From Opitutales bacterium (lineage in GTDB: Bacteria; Verrucomicrobiota; Verrucomicrobiia; Opitutales; Coraliomargaritaceae): a DNA stretch of 44,617 bases. This document shows, one piece after another, positions 19,080 to 28,835 of the stretch. Both the position numbers and the translations under genes were made by a program. Positions within the stretch are counted from its first letter, which is position 1. Each line of letters begins with the position of its first letter. The stretch spans positions 1-44,617 of the forward strand of contig JABBCA010000009.1 of the NCBI GenBank assembly GCA_018607135.1. Direction: 5' to 3'. The notes under the pieces were generated by a model. The model was not told the DNA's origin. It searched no databases and saw nothing but the letters and a program-made list of their open reading frames with translations.

Positions 19080-20732
19080 TTAGTCGACGCTTACGCCGTC
19101 CCCACGGTCAACAAGGACTCCGCGCTTGTTCAAAGCAGTCCAACCGGTGGTCCAAAGTGTAACCGCATTGCTGTTTTCAAACGCACCCTTGTAGGCAACG
19201 TCAGTGAAGAATGTAGATGTTTCTGTCACACCAAGACCGTTACCAGAACCGTTGTTTGCAGAAGCAAGGTTAACTGGAGGAACTGGGTTTGCACCGTTCG
19301 CAGCGCGACGGTTCATTGATGGGAATGCAGGATCAGTGATTACATTCGCAGCTGTAGGAGCTGCGCCGAATTGCCCCTCGAAAGCAGTTTCCAAGCCAGC
19401 GGTTGGCATCTTAACGATCGCAGCAGCAGTGTTAGCGACAGGAGCGTTATAGATAGCGTTACCACTGAAGAGAACTTCTCCAAGAGCGAAACGTGCTTCG
19501 CCGTCTGCTTCAAACTCGATACCGTCAGAACCGCCGAAACCGTAGAAGATCGAATTGTGATATTCACCACCCCAGTTGTCGCGGATACGTAATACTTCGG
19601 TAGCTTTATTTGGATTACCGATGTATGTCGCATTATAAACGACTGCGTATGTGCGAGGGATAGAGTATGTTGTGCCGAAAGTAGCGTCGTTGCCGTCGCC
19701 AGTTTCACCATCGTGCTCACCACCCTTATCACCATTTACAGTGTCTCCATTCATCAAGCAGAACCAGAACTGGCCCAGACCTGTGAAACCTTCGTCAATA
19801 TCGAAGGCGTCGTCATTGTTGAAGATAGAAGTCAGATACTTTGTGTTTACAGTGCCACCAAACCACTCGTAACCGTCGTCTGCATTACAGTAAACGTCGA
19901 CGTGATCGATCTTTGTGCCGAAACCAACACCACCCATTGTGAGGCCGTTGATTTCGTTCGCAGAACCGATAACCGCACCACCGTGACGGATGGAAACGTA
20001 AGAGAAAATACCGGAGTTGTCATTCGGGTTGAAACCACCAAAAGCGGAGTTTGAACCTTCAGGAAGACCTTCGATGAATTGACGGTTAAGACCACCAGCA
20101 GCAACAACGTCTGTATTAACTGGAGCTTCACCAAGAATGATCACACCACCCCAAAGTTGGCGGAATTCATGATCAACAGTGTCACCACTTTCATCGAGGA
20201 AAGTTGCAATCGCGTCGAACTCGCCTGAACCTGTATAGATAGCTGCAGGAAGTGGGCTGTTCTTAGGATCTGCGTCCAAGAAAGGGCCGTTTTGTAGAAC
20301 ACCGCCACTAACAACTGTTTGTGTAGCAGTTACACGGTCTGCATCATCATCTGTGTCAGATGGAGTGCCGTTATCATCAAGGAAGAAATCGTAACCATCA
20401 GCGATTTGATCGCTATTGGAGTCCAACGCCGCAGTTGTGAAGATGATTGGGTTAGTAGGTGTGCCTTGCGCATTGATGCGGCCTGCGGCAGTAACAACAA
20501 GAGCACCTGGATCAAAGTTACCGATACCGGTAGATGGCTCACCGCGAATGATGGTGCCCGGTTCGATGGTCAATGTGCCACCAGTAACATAGATGATATC
20601 TGTAAGGATATATTCGTTGGATGCAGTCCAAGTAGTGTCAGCAGCGATATTTGCTGTCACTTGAACGATCGCAGCTTGAGCTGCTGTCGCACTAAGACCT
20701 GCAATAAGAGCAGATGAGATCAGTTTTTTCAT
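19080..20732 (-). CDS. Secreted repetitive beta-rich protein found beside TonB-dependent receptors
   Basis: This 550-aa protein has a signal peptide (MKKLISSALIAGLSATAAQA) and then ITANI...WTASNEYILTDIIYVTGGTLTIEPGTIIRGEPSTG, a right-handed beta-helix style opening. Characteristic later blocks are QLWGGVIILGEAPVNT, FNPNDNSGIFSYVSIRHGG, EINGLTMGGVGFGTKIDHVDVY and DDGYEWFGGTVNTKYL. I know this type of protein from Bacteroidota and other Gram-negatives, often next to a TonB-dependent receptor, but no enzyme activity is established to my knowledge. Asp/Asn-rich stretches (DSNSDQIADGYDFFLDDNG) look like calcium-binding loops. There is no sorting signal at the C terminus. The receptor gene is 116 bp upstream on the same strand; the two are probably cotranscribed and act together on one ligand. 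Confidence 0.8.
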   Translation of the reverse strand: MKKLISSALIAGLSATAAQAAIVQVTANIAADTTWTASNEYILTDIIYVTGGTLTIEPGTIIRGEPSTGIGNFDPGALVVTAAGRINAQGTPTNPIIFTTAALDSNSDQIADGYDFFLDDNGTPSDTDDDADRVTATQTVVSGGVLQNGPFLDADPKNSPLPAAIYTGSGEFDAIATFLDESGDTVDHEFRQLWGGVIILGEAPVNTDVVAAGGLNRQFIEGLPEGSNSAFGGFNPNDNSGIFSYVSIRHGGAVIGSANEINGLTMGGVGFGTKIDHVDVYCNADDGYEWFGGTVNTKYLTSIFNNDDAFDIDEGFTGLGQFWFCLMNGDTVNGDKGGEHDGETGDGNDATFGTTYSIPRTYAVVYNATYIGNPNKATEVLRIRDNWGGEYHNSIFYGFGGSDGIEFEADGEARFALGEVLFSGNAIYNAPVANTAAAIVKMPTAGLETAFEGQFGAAPTAANVITDPAFPSMNRRAANGANPVPPVNLASANNGSGNGLGVTETSTFFTDVAYKGAFENSNAVTLWTTGWTALNKRGVLVDRGDGVSVD

Positions 20733-20848
20733 TAGTATATTATAGTTTTGATTAGTGATAGTTGCTTTCGTGGTCGTGAAAGCAGACCAAATAGTAAGCT
20801 AGCTTAGTGAACCTAAAGAGTAGTTTATGTTACACTTTGGTGAATACC

Positions 20849-23800
20849 TCAGAAACTGCGGCTAACTGAGAGCGAATACTTACGACCGACAGTCTCGGCA
20901 GACCTGCGCTCAACTACATCTGCAGCATCACCTCCTGCTCTATTTCGCGCCTCAAAGTAGGTATTGTAACCTTCATCAGTCAGGTTCTTAACCGCTGCAC
21001 TAACTTTCCAGCCGCTCTCAAACTCATGAGAGATAATAAGGTCCAATCGTTCGGTTGAATCACGATACGCATCCAGCGATGATTGAGACCCAATACTCTC
21101 AAGAACCTCAGACGTATTGTTATAAGCAAGCGTCACACGTGTGCCCCACTCCGGATGCTCATAAGTCAAATTAAGATTAATAATCTGTTCTGGTTGCTCA
21201 GTGAGTGGGCGAGTATCATCAAAGCCAGACTCGTCTTCATTAATATTCAGTGCCAGAGCATTTCTTTCCGCCTCGGAGACCCCGGCCTCTGCAACTGTGA
21301 AAGAAATATTACCACCCAGCGTCAAATCACGTAGCACTGGAACTTCCAAGAATGCAAAGCTCTTGCTAAACTCAAACTCTACACCTTCAGCAGTCGCACC
21401 TTCTGCATTGTTAAAAGGTATTTCATCGATGATTTCGTAAGTCGGACGAATAAACTCGATCGGATTCTCGACTTCCTTGTAGAAGACGCTAATCCCAAAC
21501 ATATCATCTGGAACAATCAACGATTCCAATACTGGCAGATCAAAAGAAAATTGATCTGGGTAAAACTCAACACGCAGATCATAGCTGCTAGATGTCGATG
21601 AAGTCAGGAAAGGATTACCAGCCAACAAATCGCCATTTTCGATATCGACGAAAATATCCGAGGTAATCTCACGGAATGATGGACGGTTAATGGTCTCATA
21701 GTATCCCAACTTGAATTGAACACCTTCGGTAGGCTCAATTGTTGCCGTCAACGATGGCAGGTATATGCTATCTTCCAAACTCGATTCAATGGTAGATCCC
21801 GCTGTATTACGAAAACCATCGGGAATCCCAAGAATGGTTGCTTCAGTGCCACGGATGATTGAGTTCGCTGTTGGCGGTATCTGAGCACGGGCAATATCTG
21901 AATCACGAAAGAGCGCTGCCAGCGAATTCGAGGAATCTAAAACCGTCTCACTATCTACAGAAATCACTGAATCCTCAAAGCGATAGCCCCCGACCAACGT
22001 CAACCAATCAAATGGCTCATACTTAGCAGACAGGTAATATGCATCGATATCGCGTTCCGCATCCGATGCACCACGAATCGCACGACTAGCATTATTAAAG
22101 TTACCCACACTGATACCTTCCGAGGTCACTGTTGTTCCGGATGGATTCGTATCAGAACGGTTCTCGAAGTAACTCTGAATCTGAGATTCACGCTCGGCAC
22201 GACGCCACAAACCACCGGAAAAGACAGTAACATTCTCCAAAGGAGACAGCTCTAAATCCAACTTCCTAGAGTCCTCATCTTCCTCAACATAGCGCCATGA
22301 ATTTGAAGACTCAGAGACATTATCCGCGCTGTTTACATTATAGGAAGTGTTATCGCGATCGACAGACTGCGGGACTTCACCTCCTGCGTAATCAGAATAG
22401 CGCAACAATGTAGTAGTATCTCGAAAATCAGGCTCATTTTGCACTGTATTTGCACGCTGCATACTCCAATTGAGTGTCGGCTCAAAAGGCGCTTTCACAA
22501 ATGTGTGCTCACCACCTAGCTGTCCGATACTCAACGAACGCTCAACATAATACAAACGCTCACGGATAAGTAGCAGGTCATCTTCCAGTGTAATATCTTC
22601 ATCAGGATTTACCCCATTAAAGTTACGCTTAACCACCAGATCATTAGTGCGACTGGTGAACGCATTCGCATACATACGATGATTTTCACCAAGAGAATAC
22701 GAGAGCCCAAGTAGTGCTCCCAATTTCACATTCTCCTCAAACTCTTCGTAGTCGAATTGCGCTTCATCACCAAACGGAATGGGTTGGTTAACCGGAACAT
22801 CAACTGTGCCGCCCCCCAGAAAAGGAGGTAGAGTCACTTGCTCAATCACAGTTGTATCCGCTCCTGAAAAATCATAACCTTGGTTATCAGTAGCATCCAA
22901 AACCGCTGAAGTGTCACGCTTATGGTAGCCGGCAAAGACTACTCCCAAACGGCGATCATTCTTAAACTCAAAAGTGTTTCCAATTGCCAAAGAGAACGAG
23001 GTATTCGGACCCGCATCTTTTTCATGAGAGCCCAATTTTCCAGAACGCTCGAAATCAGCGTCTGCCAAGCCCTGTAATGGATCTGTTCGAGGCGCCTGAT
23101 TCAGCGAACCGGCCCCATCCGCCACTAAATAGGAATCACCCTTATCAAAACTCCTAAAGTCTTCGATGGATCCACTATGCCAGCCAGCACCGATGGAAAC
23201 CTTCACAAAGAACTCCTCGGGAAGTTGCTTTGTGATCAAATCAAAATTGGCTGCTGTCGACTCTCCATCGAGATCCGGAGTTGCCGACTTACTGACAATA
23301 ATCGCATCCAGTAGTGACGATGGAAAAATGTCGAATTGCGGCGACTTACGAAATGGATCCGGACTCGGCAAAGGCATACCGTTAAGCGTCGTCACAGTGT
23401 AGCGGTCATTTAAACCACGCACTGAAGGAAATTTGCCATCATTAACCGAAACACCCGCAATTCGTTTCACTGCATCTGCAACATCACTCGCAGCAAACTT
23501 AGAGAAGTCCTCACTGCTAAACACATCCAAGGCACGAGCACTATCAAACTTGATATCCAACTTAGCCATCAAGTCATTCGCTTCCTCCGCGGTAACAGAG
23601 AAATCAATCAATTCATACTCTTTGTCCGACATCTCTGCAGGACGCGGAGGCAATGCGAATGGGAACACACTCACCTCGTCGGCTTTAACTGCATAATCGG
23701 TCACATTCGCCTCGAGGTATCCACTCTTAACAAAAGTCAGTGTGTAGGAACCAGCAGCCGCAGGACCGATACTGTAGCGGCCCTCGGGATCCGTAATCGT

Positions 23801-24226
23801 GCCGATATCTGTGCCCTCCAAGATAATCGCAACACCTTCAACCGGAGCGCCGGTTTCCTTATCCAAAACTTGCCCAGAGACTAATCCGTGATCCGCAGGG
23901 AGCTCACCGCCAAAGGCTTCGACAACACCTTCAGCCTCTTCCAGAGAGCCCTTTAGGACACTTTGTGATGACGCATCGGCTGCGCTCGCTTCGACACTCC
24001 CTACAGCACCAGTCCCCACCTCAGATCCTCCTGCAGCGCCTTGCTCAAGGGCCTTTTCGACCTCTGCAGCTTCCTCAGCCTTCAGCTCTTGTAGTTCCGC
24101 TTCATACTGCTTCGGAATCTCAATTTTAATCGCATGCGCAACTGTCAATAGTGCCACGGAAACAGCCGCCGCTAAAGTTAGTTTTTTGTCTTTTAGAATC
24201 TTCATAGTGTGCATCGGTATAAACAC
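20849..24226 (-). CDS. TonB-dependent outer-membrane receptor with CarboxypepD-reg-like domain
   Basis: This 1125-aa protein takes a scarce substrate across the outer membrane with energy from TonB. In order: signal peptide (LTLAAAVSVALLTVAHA); an Ala/Glu-rich helical stretch (about 35-110); a carboxypeptidase-regulatory-like beta domain (about 117-195, SGQVLDKETGAPVEGVAIILEG); the plug domain (about 240-350, AVKRIAGVSVNDGKFPSVRGLNDRYTVTTLNGMPLP); and a 22-strand-type barrel ending in the aromatic residue of YSLSVSRSF. Substrate cannot be read from sequence; the neighbours (phosphate porin, pst, a TonB operon behind a PHO box) suggest a phosphorus-containing compound. Starts at 24226 (GTG), 24214 and 24205 are all possible; 24205 (MKILKDKK) gives the most ordinary signal peptide. 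Confidence 0.93.
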   Translation of the reverse strand: MFIPMHTMKILKDKKLTLAAAVSVALLTVAHAIKIEIPKQYEAELQELKAEEAAEVEKALEQGAAGGSEVGTGAVGSVEASAADASSQSVLKGSLEEAEGVVEAFGGELPADHGLVSGQVLDKETGAPVEGVAIILEGTDIGTITDPEGRYSIGPAAAGSYTLTFVKSGYLEANVTDYAVKADEVSVFPFALPPRPAEMSDKEYELIDFSVTAEEANDLMAKLDIKFDSARALDVFSSEDFSKFAASDVADAVKRIAGVSVNDGKFPSVRGLNDRYTVTTLNGMPLPSPDPFRKSPQFDIFPSSLLDAIIVSKSATPDLDGESTAANFDLITKQLPEEFFVKVSIGAGWHSGSIEDFRSFDKGDSYLVADGAGSLNQAPRTDPLQGLADADFERSGKLGSHEKDAGPNTSFSLAIGNTFEFKNDRRLGVVFAGYHKRDTSAVLDATDNQGYDFSGADTTVIEQVTLPPFLGGGTVDVPVNQPIPFGDEAQFDYEEFEENVKLGALLGLSYSLGENHRMYANAFTSRTNDLVVKRNFNGVNPDEDITLEDDLLLIRERLYYVERSLSIGQLGGEHTFVKAPFEPTLNWSMQRANTVQNEPDFRDTTTLLRYSDYAGGEVPQSVDRDNTSYNVNSADNVSESSNSWRYVEEDEDSRKLDLELSPLENVTVFSGGLWRRAERESQIQSYFENRSDTNPSGTTVTSEGISVGNFNNASRAIRGASDAERDIDAYYLSAKYEPFDWLTLVGGYRFEDSVISVDSETVLDSSNSLAALFRDSDIARAQIPPTANSIIRGTEATILGIPDGFRNTAGSTIESSLEDSIYLPSLTATIEPTEGVQFKLGYYETINRPSFREITSDIFVDIENGDLLAGNPFLTSSTSSSYDLRVEFYPDQFSFDLPVLESLIVPDDMFGISVFYKEVENPIEFIRPTYEIIDEIPFNNAEGATAEGVEFEFSKSFAFLEVPVLRDLTLGGNISFTVAEAGVSEAERNALALNINEDESGFDDTRPLTEQPEQIINLNLTYEHPEWGTRVTLAYNNTSEVLESIGSQSSLDAYRDSTERLDLIISHEFESGWKVSAAVKNLTDEGYNTYFEARNRAGGDAADVVERRSAETVGRKYSLSVSRSF

Positions 24227-24324
24227 GCACCCTCTGAAAATTAAAAAAAGGGAGCGTCCTTAAAACGCGCCCCTATGTGCCTTCGCCAAATCACCGCTCA
24301 ACTGCAAAACGGCCCCGTATCACG

Positions 24325-24352
24325 ATTATAACACGGCTGTAACTATTGTCAC
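24325..24352 (-). promoter_or_regulatory. Candidate promoter of the TonB-dependent receptor
   Basis: On the minus strand GTGACA (24352-24347) and TATAAT (24330-24325) are separated by 16 bp, a good sigma-70-type pair about 100 bp before the receptor start. The overlapping AGTTACAG segment resembles PHO-box units, but in inverted order relative to the gene, so I do not call a PHO box here. Confidence 0.45.
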
Positions 24353-24393
24353 TCGCACGGAATTATACCGTAACCCATTAGAAACAATGTGAC

Positions 24394-24431
24394 AAAAAGA
24401 AGCCCGAAGTGTGTAACACACTCCGGGCTTT
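24394..24431 (-). terminator. Rho-independent terminator of the porin gene
   Basis: On the minus strand AAGCCCGGAGTGTGT pairs with ACACACTTCGGGCTT, followed by CTTTTTG. It begins about 30 bp after the porin stop and separates that gene from the receptor gene. Confidence 0.9.
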
Positions 24432-24462
24432 CAAAACAATACCTGTAAAAAACGACTCGAAC

Positions 24463-25638
24463 CTACCAGAGGATTTGAAGACGAGCACGAAGACCGTCGA
24501 CGTCAACTTCGTCATCAGTATCGCTGTCTGTTTCAGCAAACTCGTAGCCCACCATAAAGCTTACCGCTTTATTGTGGTAGTAGTTCAAACCTACATAGTA
24601 AGAGTCGATTTCGTTGTTGCCACCAGAAACAGTGCCACCACTTGGCGCACGACGGATCAATTCATCCGTATCGATAACAAACATATCAGAGCTGACATGC
24701 GAGTAACGAACCACTGGCTCGAACTTACCAATCTTGTAAGCAACGCGCACAGAGTAACCGTCAACATCCTCGAGCTCATCCAAATCTCCGTGGAAGTATT
24801 CACCCAAAACGTCGAATCCTTCAAACACATAGTTGAAGTAACCTGTATACGCAGTCACGTTGTTGAAATCACCCACTACGCTGTTGTTAGACTGATGCCC
24901 CGCGTCGACCCCGAGCGTGAGACCATTCGATTCCCACTGCAGACGACCGAAGTAAGCGATGTCGTTGTCATTATTAGACGCACCGAGGAGGCGAGAGCCT
25001 TCACCTTGAGCCGCATTGACCAGCGCTGCAGCATAGCTGAATCCAGCACCGAGGTCACCTGTGGCGTGTATACCAGTGTGACGACCCGCGAAATCGATGT
25101 CGTCCGCAAAGAAGCGATTCGCAGCAGAACGCTCAATAGTCTTAATCTTAGAAGAGGAAGTCGTTTCTTGGAAACCAAACGGCACTTTTTGGTAACCGAC
25201 ACTTGCAGTTAAGAGGTCACTAAATTCATAACCTGCGACCGCCTTGTCGATAGAAAGATCGTTTTCAGCGAAATCGACCACCGTTTCAGCGAAAATGCCA
25301 CTTTCATGAGTGGCTTTGGCGCCTAAACGTAAGCGACGGAAGTAGAAGTGATTCGTAGAAGCTTGGTCTACTCCGTTATCATCCATATCCAAGCTATCAT
25401 ACTGGAAGTGCATGCGTCCATTGAAACGAAGCTTTACCGTATCGCTTCCCTTCGCAGAGAAAGTAACGCCTTTGTTTTCCTCCTTAAGTTCAGCAGCAAC
25501 GGCAGTTGCTTCATTAGATGTAAGCACACCCTTCTTTACCAATAGGTCAAGAAGCGCGTCGTTAGATGCTGCAAATGCTGATGTGCCAAGAAGCGCAGCA
25601 GACAGTGCAGATATTTGTGTGAGTTTATTTAGTTTCAT
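24463..25638 (-). CDS. OprO/OprP-type phosphate/polyphosphate porin
   Basis: This 391-aa outer-membrane protein has a signal peptide (MKLNKLTQISALSAALLGTSAFAAS). A short helical lead follows (NDALLDLLVKKGVLTSNEATAVAAELKEE), typical of OprO/OprP relatives, and then alternating amphipathic beta strands (FNGRMHFQYDSLDMDD, FYFRRLRLGAKATHESGIFAETVVDFAEND, EPVVRYSH). It ends in an aromatic residue (RARLQILW). The family forms anion-selective trimeric channels for phosphate or pyrophosphate. It is divergent from pstS across a spacer with a PHO box facing each way, which supports a role in phosphate entry. Anion selectivity itself is not proven by the sequence. Confidence 0.88.
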   Translation of the reverse strand: MKLNKLTQISALSAALLGTSAFAASNDALLDLLVKKGVLTSNEATAVAAELKEENKGVTFSAKGSDTVKLRFNGRMHFQYDSLDMDDNGVDQASTNHFYFRRLRLGAKATHESGIFAETVVDFAENDLSIDKAVAGYEFSDLLTASVGYQKVPFGFQETTSSSKIKTIERSAANRFFADDIDFAGRHTGIHATGDLGAGFSYAAALVNAAQGEGSRLLGASNNDNDIAYFGRLQWESNGLTLGVDAGHQSNNSVVGDFNNVTAYTGYFNYVFEGFDVLGEYFHGDLDELEDVDGYSVRVAYKIGKFEPVVRYSHVSSDMFVIDTDELIRRAPSGGTVSGGNNEIDSYYVGLNYYHNKAVSFMVGYEFAETDSDTDDEVDVDGLRARLQILW

Positions 25639-25696
25639 TGTTTGTTTAATGTTAATTTGTTGCGGAACAACGTCACAAACTTAACCAAGCAGTGTT

Positions 25697-25725
25697 ACAG
25701 AACTGTCGCCTTTTTGTTACAGATG
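25697..25725 (-). promoter_or_regulatory. Putative PHO box of the porin gene
   Basis: Read on the minus strand: CTGTAAC-AAAA, AGGCGAC-AGTT, CTGTAAC-ACTG, three units on an exact 11-bp period. CTGTAAC recurs identically in the box before pstS. A further TGTAACAG lies just upstream (25733-25740). It sits about 60-90 bp from the porin start at 25638, the right distance for a PhoB-activated promoter. Confidence 0.65.
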
Positions 25726-25954
25726 CGTTAACTGTTACATATTAGAGCTATTTGTTTCGTTTACATGTAATTCGCGAAACATTTAGCCTCGAATTGTTTC
25801 AATCGACTTACGGTCACAAAAATCCACCCAAAGTGCCCAAAGGAAAAAATGCGCCAGCCAACATACTAAGAGACTAATAAACACACACTTAAGCAACAAT
25901 TAGGCGATTTCACCTCATCAAATAAATGCCACAAATATCGTTTAATTCACAGTT

Positions 25955-25994
25955 CTGTAACATTTTAGCCACACAGACGAAACAATCGTAAGAT
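25955..25994 (+). promoter_or_regulatory. Putative PHO box and -10 of the pst operon
   Basis: CTGTAAC-ATTT-TAGCCAC-ACAG (25955-25976) follows the 7+4+7 pattern, and TAAGAT (25989-25994) is a good -10 about 16 bp on. Transcription would then start near 26001. This rules out the upstream ATG at 26000 as the pstS start and supports the one at 26069. Confidence 0.6.
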
Positions 25995-26068
25995 AACTTA
26001 TGGGCAGGATGTGCGGGTCTCTTCTGGATCCATCACATTCAACAATCTCCAATATAAATAGAATATAT

Positions 26069-26896
26069 ATGAAAACACAAACAATCCTACGCACACTGAC
26101 TGCAGCAGCAGCTTTTGCATTCGCAACTCAGGCATTCGCTACTGAAACCATCGTCATCAAGGGCTCCGATACATTGGGCGCAAAAATGGTTCCACAAATC
26201 GCGGAAGCATTCAAGGCTGCTAAAGCTAAAGACGGCGTTGACGTCGCTTTCGAAATCGCAGCTGAAGGCTCCTCAACTGGTGTGGCTTCCGTAATCGACG
26301 GCACTGCTGAAATCGGAATGTCGTCTCGTGACCCGAAAGCTAAGGAAATCGCTAAAGCGAAGACTAATGGTATCGACATGCAAACGATCACAGTGGCTAA
26401 AGATGGCATCGCGATCATCGTTAATGAGTCCAACCCACTCGAAGCAATCAGCCTCGAAGAAATCGAGCTTATCTTCTCTGGCGACGTCACTGACTGGTCT
26501 GGCATTACAGCACAAACCGGCGGCATCTCTGCTTACACACGTAACACATCTTCTGGCACCTACGCTGTTTTCCAAAAGCTAGGCATGAGCTCTCGCGACT
26601 ACGGTAGCGACACTCAAAAGATGGCTGGTAACGAGCAAATCGCTTCTGAAGTCGCGAAGAATCCAAATGGTATCGGCTACGTCGGCCTTGCTTACATCAA
26701 CACACCAGGAGTTAAAGTGCTCCCAGTGAACGGTGCAGCTCCAGACACTGCTGAATACCCGCTCGCTCGCCCACTTTACTACCTAGTAAACAATGGCAAA
26801 GCACTGACACCACTTGCTGACGAGTTCATCAAGTTCAGCCTCAGCGCAGAAGGTCAAGAAATCGTCAAGCGCGTGCACTTCCTTCCTGTTAAGTAA
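26069..26896 (+). CDS. pstS: Periplasmic phosphate-binding protein PstS
   Basis: This 275-aa protein has a signal peptide ([24 protein letters not shown]). The phosphate-binding fold opens with [21 protein letters not shown], where Ser/Asp of the GSDT loop bind phosphate, followed by [26 protein letters not shown] and [17 protein letters not shown], the second ligand loop. It captures inorganic phosphate for the PstCAB transporter. The start at 26069 is preferred over the in-frame ATG at 26000 because only it gives a clean signal peptide and it lies after the likely transcription start. A strong hairpin separates it from pstC, so pstS may be made in excess. Confidence 0.95.
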   Translation: MKTQTILRTLTAAAAFAFATQAFATETIVIKGSDTLGAKMVPQIAEAFKAAKAKDGVDVAFEIAAEGSSTGVASVIDGTAEIGMSSRDPKAKEIAKAKTNGIDMQTITVAKDGIAIIVNESNPLEAISLEEIELIFSGDVTDWSGITAQTGGISAYTRNTSSGTYAVFQKLGMSSRDYGSDTQKMAGNEQIASEVAKNPNGIGYVGLAYINTPGVKVLPVNGAAPDTAEYPLARPLYYLVNNGKALTPLADEFIKFSLSAEGQEIVKRVHFLPVK

Positions 26897-26921
26897 AGAT
26901 TACTTACAACAAGATCCTTTC

Positions 26922-26956
26922 AAAGGGGCCGTTGCCCACAAGCAACGGCCCCTTTT
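26922..26956 (+). terminator. Intra-operon terminator/attenuator between pstS and pstC
   Basis: AAAGGGGCCGTTGC (26922-26935) pairs perfectly with GCAACGGCCCCTTT (26942-26955) around CCACAA. The T-run is only four bases. It lies 25 bp after the pstS stop. Partial termination or 3'-end stabilisation here would keep the binding protein more abundant than the permease. Confidence 0.8.
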
Positions 26957-27044
26957 CATGTATACATATCTTTACTCGTTTGTAACTAGAAAGCGAAAAG
27001 CAGAGGTTGCACAGTGCGACCAAAAAACCAAACTTCGCAGCTTT

Positions 27045-28817
27045 ATGGCAGCTAAATCACCAACCGATCCGAAGAAACCCGCTTTCAGTAAGCGCCGGGC
27101 GCTCTTTTTGGGGCAGGATTCCGACAGCATCATTAAGACGTTTTTCGGCAGTAATGCGATGGTCGCAATTGTTGTCTTGGCACTCATCACCATCTTTCTA
27201 TTTAAAGAAGGTGCAGGATTTGTCGGCCTCTACCATAAAAGCCTAGAAGAATACCGACTTTCAGGCCTCGAATACGTCGACGTGCTTAAAGAAAAGCGAG
27301 AAGACTACACTGAACTCACTCGCTACCTAAACGACGTTAAGGCAGACTGGATCAACGACTTAAAAGATTCTGGAGCGTCTCAATCCGAAATTAACAAGGC
27401 AGTCTTCTCACCAGAAGCAAAAACACTCTTCCTCGGCTACATGCGAGCAGGCTCGGACTTAAAGAAGTTCGTAAAAAAGAAAATGGATGTCGCGATCAAG
27501 ATCCGCGACCAACACACCACCAACGAAAATCTACAAGAAACTGTAGACAATTACTTAGAGCGCATCGCCCTAGTTCGCTCGGAGAAATACAAGTTCTCAC
27601 CAGAAGATCGGGCCAAATACACCTTATTACTCAAAGACATTCCGGAGCTTCAGGACAAAGCCAACGCCATGACCGAAGAAACTCTGCTCAGCGCAGAGGA
27701 CAGTGAGCGTTTCGCAAGCCTACTTGAAGCAGAAGCCAAAAAAATCGCGGCGAGCATCCAGCCAATAGATTTCAGCAAGACCATCGTCGATGTTACCAGC
27801 GAGCAGGATCAATATGCCACGATCCTAGCCGAGCTTGAGGTCAAACTCGAAGAGCTCGCTGCCAGTGCAAATGCAGTCGATTTCAACAATGCGGACATCG
27901 ATGAGCGCATCGAAACCTTTAAAGGCCTAAATACCGTCTTCTTTTCTAATATCGATGCTCACCTTCAGAAACTAGCGAAGTGGGATCAATCTGCAGCCGT
28001 TTCAATTCCACAAGCAATCGGCGCATTCGTCACAGGCAAGGACTGGATCACCGCCAGTGACCAACAAGACTGGTATGGCCTCCTGCCACTCCTCACTGGC
28101 TCACTACTCATTTCCGCGATCGCCCTATTCTTTGCGATTCCATTTGGAGTGGGTGCTGCCATCTACGTCAATCAAATCGCAGGTCCAGCAGAGCGCAACT
28201 TTATCAAACCTTACGTCGAGTTCATCTCCGCTATCCCATCCGTGGTGATCGGTTTCTTCGGCGTCGTGGTATTTGGTGAGGCCATTCGCTTACTCTCACA
28301 ACTGGATGCCCTGCAGTGGGTGCCGTTCTTTCCCGTGCAGGAACGCTTAAACGCATTTACCGCAGGCTGCCTGCTCGCACTCATGGCGATTCCAACCATC
28401 TTCACTCTGGCTGAAGATGCGATCAACAACATCCCTCGTCACTTCAAAGAAGCGTCGCTAGCAATGGGCGCGACTCAGCTACAGACAACGATGCGAGTCA
28501 TCGTGCCTACTGCCCTCTCGGGTATTATTTCGGCCATCATGCTAGGCTTCGGTCGTGTGATTGGCGAGACCATGGTGGTGCTGCTTTGCGCAGGTAACCG
28601 CATTAAAATTCCCGACTTCACCGAAGGCGTCGGCGTGTTCGTCGAACCAGTGCATACCATGACAGGTATCATCGCACAGGAAATGGGTGAAGTGGTGCAT
28701 GGCAGTCTGCACTATCGCGCACTCTTCATGGTCGGTATCGTTCTCTTTTTTATCTCGTTGCTCATTAACTACAGCGCCCAGTGGGTAGTGAAACGCTACA
28801 GCAAACTAGGAGATTAA
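27045..28817 (+). CDS. pstC: Phosphate ABC transporter permease PstC, long form
   Basis: From the preferred ATG at 27045 this is a 590-aa permease, far longer than the 300-aa E. coli PstC. A first membrane segment ([16 protein letters not shown], about residues 38-53) is followed by a roughly 285-residue charged, helical insertion with coiled-coil character. The ordinary permease domain begins near residue 345 ([26 protein letters not shown]) and has the ABC-coupling EAA loop ([25 protein letters not shown]). Long PstC forms are known in Pseudomonas. The reading frame stays open upstream to 26814, inside pstS; ATG 26958 is another option but touches the terminator. With PstA it forms the channel for phosphate. 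Confidence 0.92.
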   Translation: MAAKSPTDPKKPAFSKRRALFLGQDSDSIIKTFFGSNAMVAIVVLALITIFLFKEGAGFVGLYHKSLEEYRLSGLEYVDVLKEKREDYTELTRYLNDVKADWINDLKDSGASQSEINKAVFSPEAKTLFLGYMRAGSDLKKFVKKKMDVAIKIRDQHTTNENLQETVDNYLERIALVRSEKYKFSPEDRAKYTLLLKDIPELQDKANAMTEETLLSAEDSERFASLLEAEAKKIAASIQPIDFSKTIVDVTSEQDQYATILAELEVKLEELAASANAVDFNNADIDERIETFKGLNTVFFSNIDAHLQKLAKWDQSAAVSIPQAIGAFVTGKDWITASDQQDWYGLLPLLTGSLLISAIALFFAIPFGVGAAIYVNQIAGPAERNFIKPYVEFISAIPSVVIGFFGVVVFGEAIRLLSQLDALQWVPFFPVQERLNAFTAGCLLALMAIPTIFTLAEDAINNIPRHFKEASLAMGATQLQTTMRVIVPTALSGIISAIMLGFGRVIGETMVVLLCAGNRIKIPDFTEGVGVFVEPVHTMTGIIAQEMGEVVHGSLHYRALFMVGIVLFFISLLINYSAQWVVKRYSKLGD

Positions 28818-28835
28818 TTCGAAATTTCACGCATC

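Noticed and set aside
24336-24352. PHO box in front of the TonB-dependent receptor
   Set aside because: CTGTAAC and TTGTCAC are present but on the strand opposite to the gene and with 10-bp spacing, so orientation and period do not fit. The region is better read as a sigma-70-type promoter.
26000-26068. Upstream ATG for pstS
   Set aside because: It lies at the predicted transcription start and would place 23 non-hydrophobic residues before the signal peptide.
26814-27044. N-terminal extension of pstC into pstS
   Set aside because: The extension reads through the pstS 3' end in another frame and through the terminator hairpin; it has no membrane or permease features.
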